Source: 67-14 sp020438345 (lineage in GTDB: Bacteria > Actinomycetota > Thermoleophilia > Solirubrobacterales > 70-9). From it: DNA of 63,096 bases. Position 1 is the stretch's first letter. Each line of letters starts with the position of its first letter. The stretch lies in the NCBI GenBank assembly GCA_937872475.1, contig CALMSY010000021.1, forward strand, positions 1 to 63,096. The letters are read 5' to 3'. Of this stretch, positions 7,533-16,506 are shown piece after piece. Made by a program: the position numbers and the translations under genes. The notes under the pieces are model-generated. The model was not told the origin of the DNA and made no database searches. It saw only the letters and a program-made list of their open reading frames with translations.

Positions 7533-10500
7533 GTGAGCGATCCCTCCACCAGGTCTGTTGCCGAAAGCGATCCCGGCCCAGGCCGGGAACGGGTTCGCCG
7601 GCATGGCTCCGGGGTGCTGCTGATCCGGGGCGGAGCAGGCACCGGCAAGAGCACCGCCCTGAGGGAACGGGTCCTCCAGGTTGGCGAAAAAGGCCTCGAC
7701 CCCTCAAGGGTCGCGCTGATTGCCTCAACCGGCCGCTCCGCCGCTGCGCACCGGCTCCGGCTCGAAGAAGATCTGCCCGGACCTTATGAATCACTCTCCG
7801 TATTCACCTGGGAAGGACTGGCCGAGGAAATACTCAGGCACCGTCCGGTTGAAGCCGGTCTCGGTCCCACCTTTGAAGTAGTCGGCGCTGCCGAGCGGCT
7901 TGCGATGCTGCTGGCCCGGGTTGATGAACTGCCACTAAGAAACCACGAGATCCGGGGCAATCCCGCGGGTCTGCTGCGGGAACTCCTGGTCGGCATCGAC
8001 CGGGCCAAAAGGCAGGGCGAGGACGGCGGCGAACTGGCTGAACTGATCGAACTCCACGACAGCCTGCTCGCGGCAGCCGACCTGCTTGACCGCAACGACC
8101 TGCCTCGCATCGTGGCCCGGCTGCTGGAAGACAAAGCCCTTGCCGAGGAGGTCACCGCCCGCTACCCCCACCTGGTCATCGATGAACTGGAAGATCTCCA
8201 CCCGGCGCGGGCCGGGCTCCTCCACAGGCTCGCTCCGGCCGGACTGGAAAGTGTCGTCGCTTCATTTGATCCTTCCCGGGCGATCTACGGCCCGGGCGCA
8301 GAACAGCGTTTTCTCGAAGCGTTCCCCGAACCGGACGAATTTGTCCTGGACGAGGCATGGCGGATGAGTGATTTGCGGATCAAGGCGGCCCGCGCCGCGC
8401 TCGGATCCGGTCCCCTGCCGGAGGGCGACTGGGAGGCGAAGGGCGATGAAGGATCGGTTCGCTACTGGCGACCGGCCTCGCCTCGGGCGGAAGCCCAGGC
8501 CGCGGCAAGGGAGGTTGAGCTCCAGATCGCTTCCGGCATAGCGCCGGAAGAGCTGGCGATCGCCGTGCCGGATGTGAACTCGCAGGGAGGCGGCGTGGTC
8601 GGTGCCCTGGCGGAACGGGGGATACCCGCCCGGCCCGGCGGTGGCGCCGCCCTGTTTCGCCAGCCCGAGGTTCGTGACACGATCGCCTGGCTTCGTGCCC
8701 TGACCGACCCGACCGATGCCCGGGCGGTAACCAGGGCCTTGATGCGGCCGCCGACCGAGCTCCGGTCGCTCGACCTGGCGAAGCTCACCCAGATCTCGAA
8801 GCGACGCAAGCTGGACATGATCAGCGCCTGCGAAGCATCACTCGAATCTCCACAGATGGCACCGGAGGCACGGCAGCGAATAGAGGCCTTTCTCACCCTC
8901 TACCGGGCCGCCGCCGGTGCGGTAGATACCCGTCGGCCGGACGCATATGTGAGACGGCTGATCGAGCGGATCGGCTTCAGGCGACAGCGGCTCTTTGCGG
9001 CCCGTCCGGAAACCGCGGAGCGTCTACTTGGACTTTCGAGGCTTGCCGAAATCGCCACCGACTTTTCCCGCAGGGACCCGAACGCTTCGGTGCGGGAGTT
9101 CACCGGCTTCCTGATCGCGCTCACCGAGGGCGGGCTTGAACCCGCCGGTGGTCCGGTCCTGCCCGGCGTCGGGGCGGTTCCCGTCCTCAACCTCGACATG
9201 CTGAAGGGTGGCGAGTGGACCCGGATCTGGGTGCTGGGACTGGAGCGGCCCTTTGGCACCATCCGCACCCCGGGGCCGGGTATCGGTGACGATCCGACTC
9301 ACCCCGGCGGGCCCGAATCTGCCCGGATAGCGGTCGCGACAGCGCTGACCTCGGCCCGTGAAGAAGTTGTGCTCTCCCGGGCCGGGGATGCCGAACCCGA
9401 CCCGGTCGCGGCTATCCTCGAAGCCACCGGTGGTCTCGAAGAAGTTCATGAGGAAGAACTCTTCGGTCCGGACGAAGATGTTGCGGCCACCTACCGGACG
9501 ATGCTCGGTGAAGTCATCGAGGCTTCCTGGAAGACCGGCTCCGAGCTGAACGAACCGAGGCTTGACACGGCGTTCGATGTCAACCGGGCGGTCGCCCGCT
9601 ACCTTGAGTTGCTCAAACTGGCCGCATTGGCCCAGCGCGATGACGGAGCCAGCGACGAGGAAGCGATCGAAGCGGTGAATGGCCTGCTCGCCCAGATCGC
9701 GACCCCGGAACAACTGGCCGAACTTGACGCTTCAACGCTTGACCCGTACCTGCTCGCGACCGAACGCGAACGCGGCATGAGGCAGGGTCTGGCCGACTCT
9801 CGGGTGGAGCCTTCGCTGGATGCGTTTCTGCCGAGGCGCGGCGATGACCTGCGACTCTCGGCGACCGATCTCGACATGTACCTGACCTGCCCGCTCAAGT
9901 ACAAGTTCGCCAGAGTCTTCGGGATCCCGACCCCACCGACCGTCAACATGCGTTTCGGGATCCTGATCCACAACGTGCTTCAGAGATTTCACGAAGCCGA
10001 ACTCGCGGGCAAGGACCACAGCGAGGACGGACTCGCAACGCTGATGGCCCTGCTTGACGAGGGTTGGAGGCGCGGCGGCTTCGGCAACTCCAACGACGAG
10101 CTTCAGTTTCTCGACCGGGCCCGCGAAGCAATGCGTGCCTACTGGCGAAACGAGAAAAGCTCAAAGTCCAAACCGGCGTTTCTGGAAAGGCAGTTCGAGT
10201 TCAGGATCGGTTCGCACTTCCTGCGTGGCCGGGTCGACCGGGTCGATCAGGATCCCGAGGGGAACTTCGAGGTGATCGATTACAAGACCGGGCAGCGGGT
10301 TGACTCCTCCCGTCACGGAGGGGATATCCAGCTCGCGCTGTACCGCCTCGGTGCCCGCGAGGCCTGGGGAATCGAACCAGCGGCCGGCAGCTACTACTAC
10401 GTGCTCGAAGGAGAGAAGGTCGAGGTCGAGTCATCCCCCGATGACCGCGAGCGGGTCGAGCGGACCGTGCTCGAAGTCGGTGAGGGAGTGCTCGGACAGG

Positions 10501-10577
10501 ACTTCGAGCCGCGGCCTTCACCGGCGGTCTGTGGCTGGTGTGACTTCAAACTCGTCTGTCCCGCCGCAGAAGCCTGA
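7533..10577 (+). CDS. UvrD/AddB-like helicase-fold protein with C-terminal PD-(D/E)XK nuclease (1014 aa)
   Basis: Walker A is intact (GGAGTGKST, residues 33-41), followed by VIDELEDLHP near residue 213. The motif III equivalent reads SFDPSRAIYG (about 240-250) and motif VI reads ALTSARE (about 600), so the usual Gln and arginine-finger positions are altered. The C-terminal third is a RecB-family nuclease with GRVDRVD...FEVIDYKTG (about 900-925). Four cysteines fit an AddB-type iron-sulfur staple: one in YLTCPLKYKF before the nuclease and CGWCDFKLVC (C-x2-C-x5-C) after it. The probable role is end resection or recombination repair, perhaps with a partner elsewhere. Start GTG 7533 is supported by the leaderless promoter. 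Confidence 0.85.
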   Translation: MSDPSTRSVAESDPGPGRERVRRHGSGVLLIRGGAGTGKSTALRERVLQVGEKGLDPSRVALIASTGRSAAAHRLRLEEDLPGPYESLSVFTWEGLAEEILRHRPVEAGLGPTFEVVGAAERLAMLLARVDELPLRNHEIRGNPAGLLRELLVGIDRAKRQGEDGGELAELIELHDSLLAAADLLDRNDLPRIVARLLEDKALAEEVTARYPHLVIDELEDLHPARAGLLHRLAPAGLESVVASFDPSRAIYGPGAEQRFLEAFPEPDEFVLDEAWRMSDLRIKAARAALGSGPLPEGDWEAKGDEGSVRYWRPASPRAEAQAAAREVELQIASGIAPEELAIAVPDVNSQGGGVVGALAERGIPARPGGGAALFRQPEVRDTIAWLRALTDPTDARAVTRALMRPPTELRSLDLAKLTQISKRRKLDMISACEASLESPQMAPEARQRIEAFLTLYRAAAGAVDTRRPDAYVRRLIERIGFRRQRLFAARPETAERLLGLSRLAEIATDFSRRDPNASVREFTGFLIALTEGGLEPAGGPVLPGVGAVPVLNLDMLKGGEWTRIWVLGLERPFGTIRTPGPGIGDDPTHPGGPESARIAVATALTSAREEVVLSRAGDAEPDPVAAILEATGGLEEVHEEELFGPDEDVAATYRTMLGEVIEASWKTGSELNEPRLDTAFDVNRAVARYLELLKLAALAQRDDGASDEEAIEAVNGLLAQIATPEQLAELDASTLDPYLLATERERGMRQGLADSRVEPSLDAFLPRRGDDLRLSATDLDMYLTCPLKYKFARVFGIPTPPTVNMRFGILIHNVLQRFHEAELAGKDHSEDGLATLMALLDEGWRRGGFGNSNDELQFLDRAREAMRAYWRNEKSSKSKPAFLERQFEFRIGSHFLRGRVDRVDQDPEGNFEVIDYKTGQRVDSSRHGGDIQLALYRLGAREAWGIEPAAGSYYYVLEGEKVEVESSPDDRERVERTVLEVGEGVLGQDFEPRPSPAVCGWCDFKLVCPAAEA

Positions 10578-10672
10578 TCATTCCCCCGCGGGGCCGTCTG
10601 CCCCCCGTGCTCTGAAGCTCCTGCCGGTCTGACCACCCTGGGTGTCAGGCCTGACCGTCCGCTGCGGCCCGG

Positions 10673-11155
10673 TCAGCCTGCCGACGCTGTGCTTCCCTGC
10701 CAGTGCCGGATATCGCATTCGTCAGCCCGGATGTGACTGAGTCCGGAACCGAACACGAAGACAAAGTCATTGACCGCGACCAACGGCGGATCGCTCCCGA
10801 TCAGCTTCTCGCAGAGCTTCGCTGCTTTCGCCTGTGAAGCCTTGCCGGGCGGCATCGACGTGAACACGCTCAAGTCACCATCGCTCAATTCGATGTTGCG
10901 GATTTGGTAGCGGTCGTAGTCGCCGTCGACAAGCAGCTTCATGTCAGCGTTGTAAACCTGAAGACCGGTCGCGGCAGAGTCGGCCACAGATCGGACCCCC
11001 TTCGTGGACTGATCAAGCTGCTCTTTGGTGATCTGCTCCTGGCTCTTCGGCCGCTCGCCATCGCTCCCGGTGATCAGCAGGTAGGCGGCGCCAATCGCCA
11101 GAAAACAGAGGATCGAGATGACCCGCGCACTAACCGAACCGAGCAGGAACCTCAT
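10673..11155 (-). CDS. Membrane-anchored protein of unknown function (160 aa)
   Basis: Residues about 10-29 (ARVISILCFLAIGAAYLLI) form a single N-terminal membrane anchor. The rest is a mixed alpha/beta extracellular or periplasmic domain with two cysteines near the C-terminus, after a Lys/Gln-rich linker (SQEQITKEQLDQSTKG). No family was recognised. It stands alone between the helicase gene and the PAC2 gene; no clear ribosome binding site precedes ATG 11155. Confidence 0.65.
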   Translation of the reverse strand: MRFLLGSVSARVISILCFLAIGAAYLLITGSDGERPKSQEQITKEQLDQSTKGVRSVADSAATGLQVYNADMKLLVDGDYDRYQIRNIELSDGDLSVFTSMPPGKASQAKAAKLCEKLIGSDPPLVAVNDFVFVFGSGLSHIRADECDIRHWQGSTASAG

Positions 11156-11200
11156 GAAAACCCCGAACCCCCAATCCCCCGGTTGTAAGGCCCGGGTCAG

Positions 11201-12064
11201 CTAGTCAGAATCACGTTGCTTGAGAAACCGTTGAAATTCCATCGCCAAGGCATCCCCGCTGGGTACATCGAGATCGGGGCTGCGGCGGTTGCGCTGCTCG
11301 GCTTCGATCCGCTCGACCAGTTCCTCAACGTCGGAATCGGCGGCGACGGCCCGGCCGATTTGTTCCTCGTAGGAAACCGTTTCATCTTCAAGACCGGAAA
11401 TGTCGGCCGCAACCCCGGTCACCGATTCAAGCGCTTCGCTCAGGGCGAGAGCGGCCTTCGGATTCGGGACTGCCGCGACATAGTGAGGTACCGCCGCCCA
11501 GAGTGAAACCGACGGCAGACCGGCCGCCCGGCAACGGTCGTGAATCACACCGACTACCCCGGTCGGCCCTTCATAATCTGAACGTTCGAGATCCAGGTTC
11601 CGCACGGTCGCCTCGTCGGTCGAGACACCGGTGACCGGAACCGGAAGGGTGTGGGCAACTTCGGCGATCAGGGAGCCGAGCATGACAACCATGCTCACCT
11701 CGAGACGCTCGGCGACCTGGACCACCATCTCCGAGTAGGTGCGCCACTTGAGGTTCGGTTCGGTCGCGTCGAAAAGGACCAGGTCCCGGTCGGCACCCTG
11801 GGCGCGGGCGGCGATGAAGGTATTTCCCGGCCAGTCGATCCGGCGATGCGCTCCTTCATGCAGCCGGATGGTGGGCCGGTTGGCCTGGAAGTCATAGAAC
11901 TCTTCGGGATCGACTTCCGCCAGGACATCCACTTCAAGCGAGTCGGCCAAGGTCTCCAACGCAGCGGAGGCGGCATTGGCCGCGTCGTTCCAGCCACGAA
12001 AGGCGCAGACCATTATCGGGTCGCGGAGCTTCGGCGGGTTCATCTCCCAACGGAGTTGGTCCAT
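11201..12064 (-). CDS. PAC2 family protein (287 aa)
   Basis: The sequence matches the PAC2 (proteasome-assembly-chaperone-like) family: an early MVCAFRGWNDAANAASAAL, a central VVMLGSLIAEVAHTLPVPVTG, and then SVSLWAAVPHYVAAVPNPKAALAL. In actinobacteria such proteins are common, and their function is not established. The C-terminal 60 residues are acidic and helical (VEELVERIEAEQ). ATG 12064 has a TACATT hexamer ending 6 nt upstream, so it is probably leaderless. It diverges from the YhaM-like gene. Confidence 0.85.
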   Translation of the reverse strand: MDQLRWEMNPPKLRDPIMVCAFRGWNDAANAASAALETLADSLEVDVLAEVDPEEFYDFQANRPTIRLHEGAHRRIDWPGNTFIAARAQGADRDLVLFDATEPNLKWRTYSEMVVQVAERLEVSMVVMLGSLIAEVAHTLPVPVTGVSTDEATVRNLDLERSDYEGPTGVVGVIHDRCRAAGLPSVSLWAAVPHYVAAVPNPKAALALSEALESVTGVAADISGLEDETVSYEEQIGRAVAADSDVEELVERIEAEQRNRRSPDLDVPSGDALAMEFQRFLKQRDSD

Positions 12065-12070
12065 TGGTTC

Positions 12071-12076
12071 AATGTA
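12071..12076 (-). promoter_or_regulatory. -10 element, leaderless start of the PAC2 gene
   Basis: TACATT on the minus strand, 6-nt gap (GAACCA), then ATG at 12064. Confidence 0.5.
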
Positions 12077-12120
12077 GCCGACCCGACCCTTCGACCCGCT
12101 CGTCTGGAGCTTTGGTCAGG

Positions 12121-13017
12121 ATGTACGGGATGGAATCAGGCAATCGAAACGGAACTCCGCTGGTCGAATTGACCCCTGGCCAGAGCTTCACCGGCCGTTA
12201 CGCCTGCGCCCGCAAGGACCGGCTTACCGCGAAGAACGGGTCGGCCTATCTGGCAATTGAACTCCGGGACCGGAGTGGCTCGCTTCCGGCCCGGATCTTC
12301 CGCGACTCGGACCGGATCGGGGTTGGCTTTGAACGGGGTGATGTGATTGCCGTCAAGGGCCGGGTTGAACAGTTCCGCGGCCAGCTCTCGGCTGAAATCG
12401 AGGAGATCAGGAAAATCGATCCGGAAGAAATCAATCCGGCCGATTTCCTCCCCACCGCATATCGCGACCGGGATGAACTCGAGGGCTTTCTTGAGCATCT
12501 GACCCGCGAGGTGCATCATCCCGGGTACCGGACTGTGGTTGACGATCTTCTCTTCACAGGTGAAACATCCACGGACTTCCGGCTCGCCCCATGCACCAGG
12601 AACGGTCACCACGCCTATATCGGCGGGCTTTCCGAGCACACGGTCGCGGTAGCCACCCTGGTCACGGAAACCTGCGTACTCCACCCGAAGCTGAATTCGG
12701 ATCTCCTGATGGCGGCCGCTCTGATCCATGACGTCGGCAAGACCGGCGAGTTCACCTACGGTGCCGAGATCGGATTGAGCGAGCGGGGCCGGGCCCTCGG
12801 TCACCTTCAGATCGGGGCAGAGATGATCACCGCAGCGAGCGACCGGGCCGGCCTCGGTGAAGCCGAGCGTGACGTGCTGCTTTCAACGGTGATGTGCCAT
12901 CACGGCACCGATGCGCTCAGGCTTCGGCACTTCCCCTCGGCCGAAGCGATCGCGCTCTTCCGGTTGAACGCCCTCGACGCCCAGGTCAAGACGGCGCTCG
13001 AGCACGGCATCAGCTAA
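12121..13017 (+). CDS. YhaM-like 3'-5' exoribonuclease (OB fold plus HD domain)
   Basis: Residues about 12-95 form an OB-type nucleic-acid-binding fold (LTPGQSFTGRYACARKDRL..., GDVIAVKGRVEQFRGQ). Residues about 130-290 form an HD phosphohydrolase domain with GLSEHTVAVATL, the metal-binding AALIHDVGK, and MCHHGTD. This order is that of YhaM/CBF1, a processive 3'-5' exonuclease acting on RNA and also DNA in Bacillus. ATG 12121 has no ribosome binding site; ATG 12130 lies 9 nt after an AGG and may be the true start. A poly-Lys tail or CMP1 domain is absent. Confidence 0.8.
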   Translation: MYGMESGNRNGTPLVELTPGQSFTGRYACARKDRLTAKNGSAYLAIELRDRSGSLPARIFRDSDRIGVGFERGDVIAVKGRVEQFRGQLSAEIEEIRKIDPEEINPADFLPTAYRDRDELEGFLEHLTREVHHPGYRTVVDDLLFTGETSTDFRLAPCTRNGHHAYIGGLSEHTVAVATLVTETCVLHPKLNSDLLMAAALIHDVGKTGEFTYGAEIGLSERGRALGHLQIGAEMITAASDRAGLGEAERDVLLSTVMCHHGTDALRLRHFPSAEAIALFRLNALDAQVKTALEHGIS

Positions 13018-13038
13018 GAGGTACGGCCGGAACTCTGT

Positions 13039-13055
13039 ACCCGGGATTTCCGGGT
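13039..13055 (+). terminator. Small hairpin after the YhaM-like gene
   Basis: ACCCGG (13039-13044) pairs with CCGGGT (13050-13055) around GATTT, 22 nt after the stop. Six base pairs without a T tract, so support is modest. Confidence 0.35.
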
Positions 13056-13147
13056 GATGCCTTTCGGAAGACATTGCGGACGCCATCTCGGCATACCCGG
13101 CGCCTTGGTATCCGGGGTTCCAGTGACTTTCGCGTCCGGCCTCCTGG

Positions 13148-13825
13148 TCAGGACCGGGTGAAAGGCAGGACCTCGGTCAACCAGGAGACGAGAAAACCGG
13201 GGTCACGAGTCTGGGTGTGGATCACACCTGGTCCGGTGAATTCCATGACGAAACCTTCCCCGCTCTTCAGGGTGTTCATGATCCCGGAGGAAGCCTTTCG
13301 AGTCTTGTACTGAACGCTCGGTTCAAAGGCGACCAGATGACCGGAATCGACCACGATCCGTTCTCCGGCCGCCAGTTCGACCCGGTCGATCGCCCCGTAA
13401 CAGGAGGCGACCACGACCCCGCTTCCGGTGGCCCGGATCAGGAAGCCGCCCTCGCCGCCACCGATGTTCTTGAAACCTCCCCACTTGGTGTCGATGTCAA
13501 CGGTGGCGTCGGAAGCAAGGTATGCACCCTGAGTCAGGAAGATTTCCTCGCCGACCGGCAGCACCATGGCGTCACCGGGCAGGTTGGCCGCGACGTCTAC
13601 CCAGCCGCCTCCGCTCGGGGCGGTGAGAGTGGTCATGAAGAGAGATTCGCCACCCAGCATCGAGCGCTTCAGGCCTTTCATCAACCCGCCCTGGACTTTG
13701 GCTTCGATCTCAACTCCGGCCGAAGTGGCGGCCATCGCCCCCGACTCGGCTCTCATCTGCTCACCCCCGGCGAGAGTGCATCGCGCAACGGCAAATCCCG
13801 GGTTGTGACGAATCTCGGTGTTCAT
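13148..13825 (-). CDS. AIM24 family protein (225 aa)
   Basis: The protein is all-beta and Gly-rich, with the family's repeating pattern: GGEQMRAESGAMAATSAGVEIEAK, GLKRSMLGGESLFMTTLTAP, and GERIVVDSGHLVAFEPSVQY. It corresponds to the AIM24/TIGR00266 family of unknown biochemical function, named after a mitochondrial protein. No signal peptide is visible. ATG 13825 is preceded at 6 nt by TAGGGT, giving a leaderless start. It sits downstream of the converging YhaM-like gene and next to sbcC; no operon partner is apparent. Confidence 0.85.
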   Translation of the reverse strand: MNTEIRHNPGFAVARCTLAGGEQMRAESGAMAATSAGVEIEAKVQGGLMKGLKRSMLGGESLFMTTLTAPSGGGWVDVAANLPGDAMVLPVGEEIFLTQGAYLASDATVDIDTKWGGFKNIGGGEGGFLIRATGSGVVVASCYGAIDRVELAAGERIVVDSGHLVAFEPSVQYKTRKASSGIMNTLKSGEGFVMEFTGPGVIHTQTRDPGFLVSWLTEVLPFTRS

Positions 13826-13831
13826 GCGCCC

Positions 13832-13837
13832 ACCCTA
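13832..13837 (-). promoter_or_regulatory. -10 element, leaderless start of the AIM24 gene
   Basis: TAGGGT on the minus strand, 6-nt gap (GGGCGC), then ATG at 13825. Confidence 0.5.
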
Positions 13838-13872
13838 AACCCCCAGTCAAGCCCCGAATCAGGGCCGGACAA

Positions 13873-16506
13873 TCAGCCGGTAGTGACGGCGAGATCCGAG
13901 CCGTCAGGACTCGGGGTAACCTGGATCTGGGCGGGGATCCGCAGTTTCATTTCCTCGACGTGGCTGACCAGGCCAACCGAACGGCCACCTTCGCGGAGGG
14001 AATCAAGCACGTCGATCACGTTGTCCAGGCTCCCAGGGTCAAGGGTTCCGAACCCTTCGTCAATAAAGAGAGTGTCGATCGATTTGCCGCCGGACTCGGT
14101 TGCGACGACCTCCGCCAGGCCAAGTGCCAGGGCGAGCGAAGCCCAGAAACTCTCGCCTCCCGAAAGCGAAGACGTGGGCCGGTTCTCGGAAGTGTGGGCA
14201 TCGAAGACATCGATTCCCAGTCCGGAAGTTGCTCCGCGACCGATCAGGTCTCCCGAGTAGATGAGTTCGTAGCGCTGGTCTGACATTCGCCGGAGGTGGC
14301 GGTTGGCTACGTCAATCACCTGGCGCAGACGGGTCGCGAGGACGTAGATCGACAGCTTCATTTTCCGTTCGTTGTCGCTATTTGTCATCCGGCTGAGTTC
14401 ATCCGCGATGGCTGCCGCCTTCCGCAACGGTGCAAGTTCTCCGTACAGACCGGCAACGGTCGAAGTGACAGAACGGAAGGCGTCCAGGTTGCGGCGGGCG
14501 ACCCCGGCTTCGGCGGTCATCCTGTCGCGCGCTGATCCGGCTTCCGCAGCCTTTGTCCTGGCCGGTCCTGCGTCGATTTTCTTTGAAGTGTCGACCTCGG
14601 CAAGTTGTTCGAGCCGGTTTGTCACGATCGCCAGAGTCTTGTCGTGCTGGTTGAGATCCTCCTTCAGACGGTTCACGACAGCCTCTTCGCGCCACGCGAC
14701 AACTGCCTCTTCGGTTGAGCCGAAACCCTTCGCCTCCGCTTCGACTTGCGCCTTGTCCGTTGCCTTCTTCGCGGCCTCACTGCGCTCGTTGACACTGTTC
14801 CGGGCGTTAGTGAGATCACGGATCAGGTCGGCGGCATCTTCGAGTGCCTTCCGGCGTTCGCCGACCGATGCGGCGCCGGCAGCCAGCTTGATCTCCCGGG
14901 CTTCAAGCTTTTCAAGATGTTCCCGGTCGGCTTTCAGCCTGGTCTCCTCCTTGACCTTTCGTTCAGCTTGTTCGACTTTAAGGCGCTGAAACTCCTGGTC
15001 GGCCTCGGCCCTTGCCGTTGCCGCCAGTTCCGCGCTTTTCTGGGCCGTCTCTTCTTGCTGCATGGTGAATTTCGGCCCCTCTTCATGAGCGGGAGAAGGA
15101 TGCTCGAGCGAGCCGCACACGGCGCAGGGTTCGCCCTCCTTCAGTTCCTGGGCTAGTGTCGCCGCCATGTTGCGGGTTCGGGCTTCCCGGATCTCGATCA
15201 GGAGCCGCATCGCCTGCTCTTCGCAATCCCGCGCGCCTTCAAGCGCTGAAGCCGCTTTGCCCCTGGGACTGTCCGGACCTTCCGCTGCTATCGCGGCGAG
15301 CGACTCTTCGAGCTCACCGACCTTTCGGGAGAGTTCGCGGCGTTCAGGCAAACCTTCCTTCTCGAAATTGTCGATCGTCGTGGCCTGTCGACGAAACTCT
15401 GCTTCGGCCTCGTCCAGCGCCTTGTCTTCGAGTTCTTCGGTCAACGGACACTTCGCAAGGTCAACTTCAAGGCCGAGCACAGCTTCGCGGGCGGACCGTT
15501 CAAATTCAGACTTTTCCCTGGCTTCATCTGCCAGCAGCCGTACACCGGCAGCCTTGCCGGCAGCTTCGATCTCGGAGGTTGTTTCCTTGCGCCAGGCGGC
15601 TTTGCCCTCTAGCTCAGTCAGTTCTTTTTCCGCCTTGAGCTTCTGCTCGATCAAGCCAATCTGATCGGTTAGGGCTTTCAGGTCTTCCTCTGCTGCTGTC
15701 GCGGCTTCTGTCGCTGTCCGCTGAAGCTTCTCTTTGTAGGCATACCTCCTCTCAAGTTCCGCATCGGTGGTCTCGATCCAGGCGAGCGCCGGTCCGGCTT
15801 CGGCTGGATCCGGAAGCGGGTCGTCGTCGCCCTCGGCAAGGTCCACGGCGATGGTTCGTACCTGCTCGAAGCGGTCGGCGATCTCCCTCATCTTTGCCTC
15901 TCGCGCGTTGCGGTCGGAAAGGGCTCGCGTCTTGAACCAATCCTGCATCCAGGCGAGATCGATTCCCGGAAAGAGCCTCTTTAGTAGTTCCTCCCGGCTC
16001 TTGACGTCCGCCTTCAGGAACCGCTCGAAGTCCCCTTGCGGGAGCATCACCACTTGGTTGAACTGGTCGGCTGTCATGCCGATCCGTCTGGCCAGCTCTT
16101 CATTTCCGGTTTTCCAGCCGTCGCTGACCGGTTGCCATTCACCATTGAGATGAACCTTGACCTCGACCGAATTGCTCTGCTCGGTCAGCCCGGTTCCTGT
16201 CTTCTTCGGCCGCTCATGCTGGGGGATCCGCACGATCCGGATCCTCTCTCCACCGATCGTTGCCTCCAGCATCACCCGGGGAACAGTTTCAACGTTACGG
16301 TGGTCGCTGACCACCTTGGCATCCTTTCGGTCCCGGGGGATTTCACCGAAAAGCGCGTAGGAAATCGCGTCGAGTATCGATGTCTTGCCGGCACCGGTCG
16401 GGCCGGTCAACAGATACACCCCGGATTCATCCAGCAGGTCGAAATCGACCTCCACTTTGTTCGCGTAGGGTCCGAACGCCGTGATCTCAAGTCGGTGCAG
16501 CTTCAA
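13873..16506 (-). CDS. sbcC: Exonuclease SbcC, SMC-like ATPase
   Basis: The 877-residue protein has an N-terminal Walker A GPTGAGKTS (about 35-43) and Q-loop LPQGDFERFL (about 155). A long Glu/Lys/Ala-rich coiled coil follows, interrupted near residue 462 by a zinc hook CAVC. The C-terminal half-ATPase has signature LSGGESFWASLALALG and Walker B DTLFIDEGFGTLDP. SbcCD processes hairpins and blocked double-strand ends. Its ATG at 16506 overlaps the sbcD stop by 4 nt, so translation is coupled. It is shorter than E. coli SbcC (about 1050 aa), mostly in the coiled coil. Confidence 0.95.
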   Translation of the reverse strand: MKLHRLEITAFGPYANKVEVDFDLLDESGVYLLTGPTGAGKTSILDAISYALFGEIPRDRKDAKVVSDHRNVETVPRVMLEATIGGERIRIVRIPQHERPKKTGTGLTEQSNSVEVKVHLNGEWQPVSDGWKTGNEELARRIGMTADQFNQVVMLPQGDFERFLKADVKSREELLKRLFPGIDLAWMQDWFKTRALSDRNAREAKMREIADRFEQVRTIAVDLAEGDDDPLPDPAEAGPALAWIETTDAELERRYAYKEKLQRTATEAATAAEEDLKALTDQIGLIEQKLKAEKELTELEGKAAWRKETTSEIEAAGKAAGVRLLADEAREKSEFERSAREAVLGLEVDLAKCPLTEELEDKALDEAEAEFRRQATTIDNFEKEGLPERRELSRKVGELEESLAAIAAEGPDSPRGKAASALEGARDCEEQAMRLLIEIREARTRNMAATLAQELKEGEPCAVCGSLEHPSPAHEEGPKFTMQQEETAQKSAELAATARAEADQEFQRLKVEQAERKVKEETRLKADREHLEKLEAREIKLAAGAASVGERRKALEDAADLIRDLTNARNSVNERSEAAKKATDKAQVEAEAKGFGSTEEAVVAWREEAVVNRLKEDLNQHDKTLAIVTNRLEQLAEVDTSKKIDAGPARTKAAEAGSARDRMTAEAGVARRNLDAFRSVTSTVAGLYGELAPLRKAAAIADELSRMTNSDNERKMKLSIYVLATRLRQVIDVANRHLRRMSDQRYELIYSGDLIGRGATSGLGIDVFDAHTSENRPTSSLSGGESFWASLALALGLAEVVATESGGKSIDTLFIDEGFGTLDPGSLDNVIDVLDSLREGGRSVGLVSHVEEMKLRIPAQIQVTPSPDGSDLAVTTG

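Noticed and set aside
10651..10676. 7-bp hairpin CTGACCG/CGGTCAG near the end of the 10673 gene
   Set aside because: Long 12-nt loop, no T tract and overlap with the stop codon; too weak to call a terminator.
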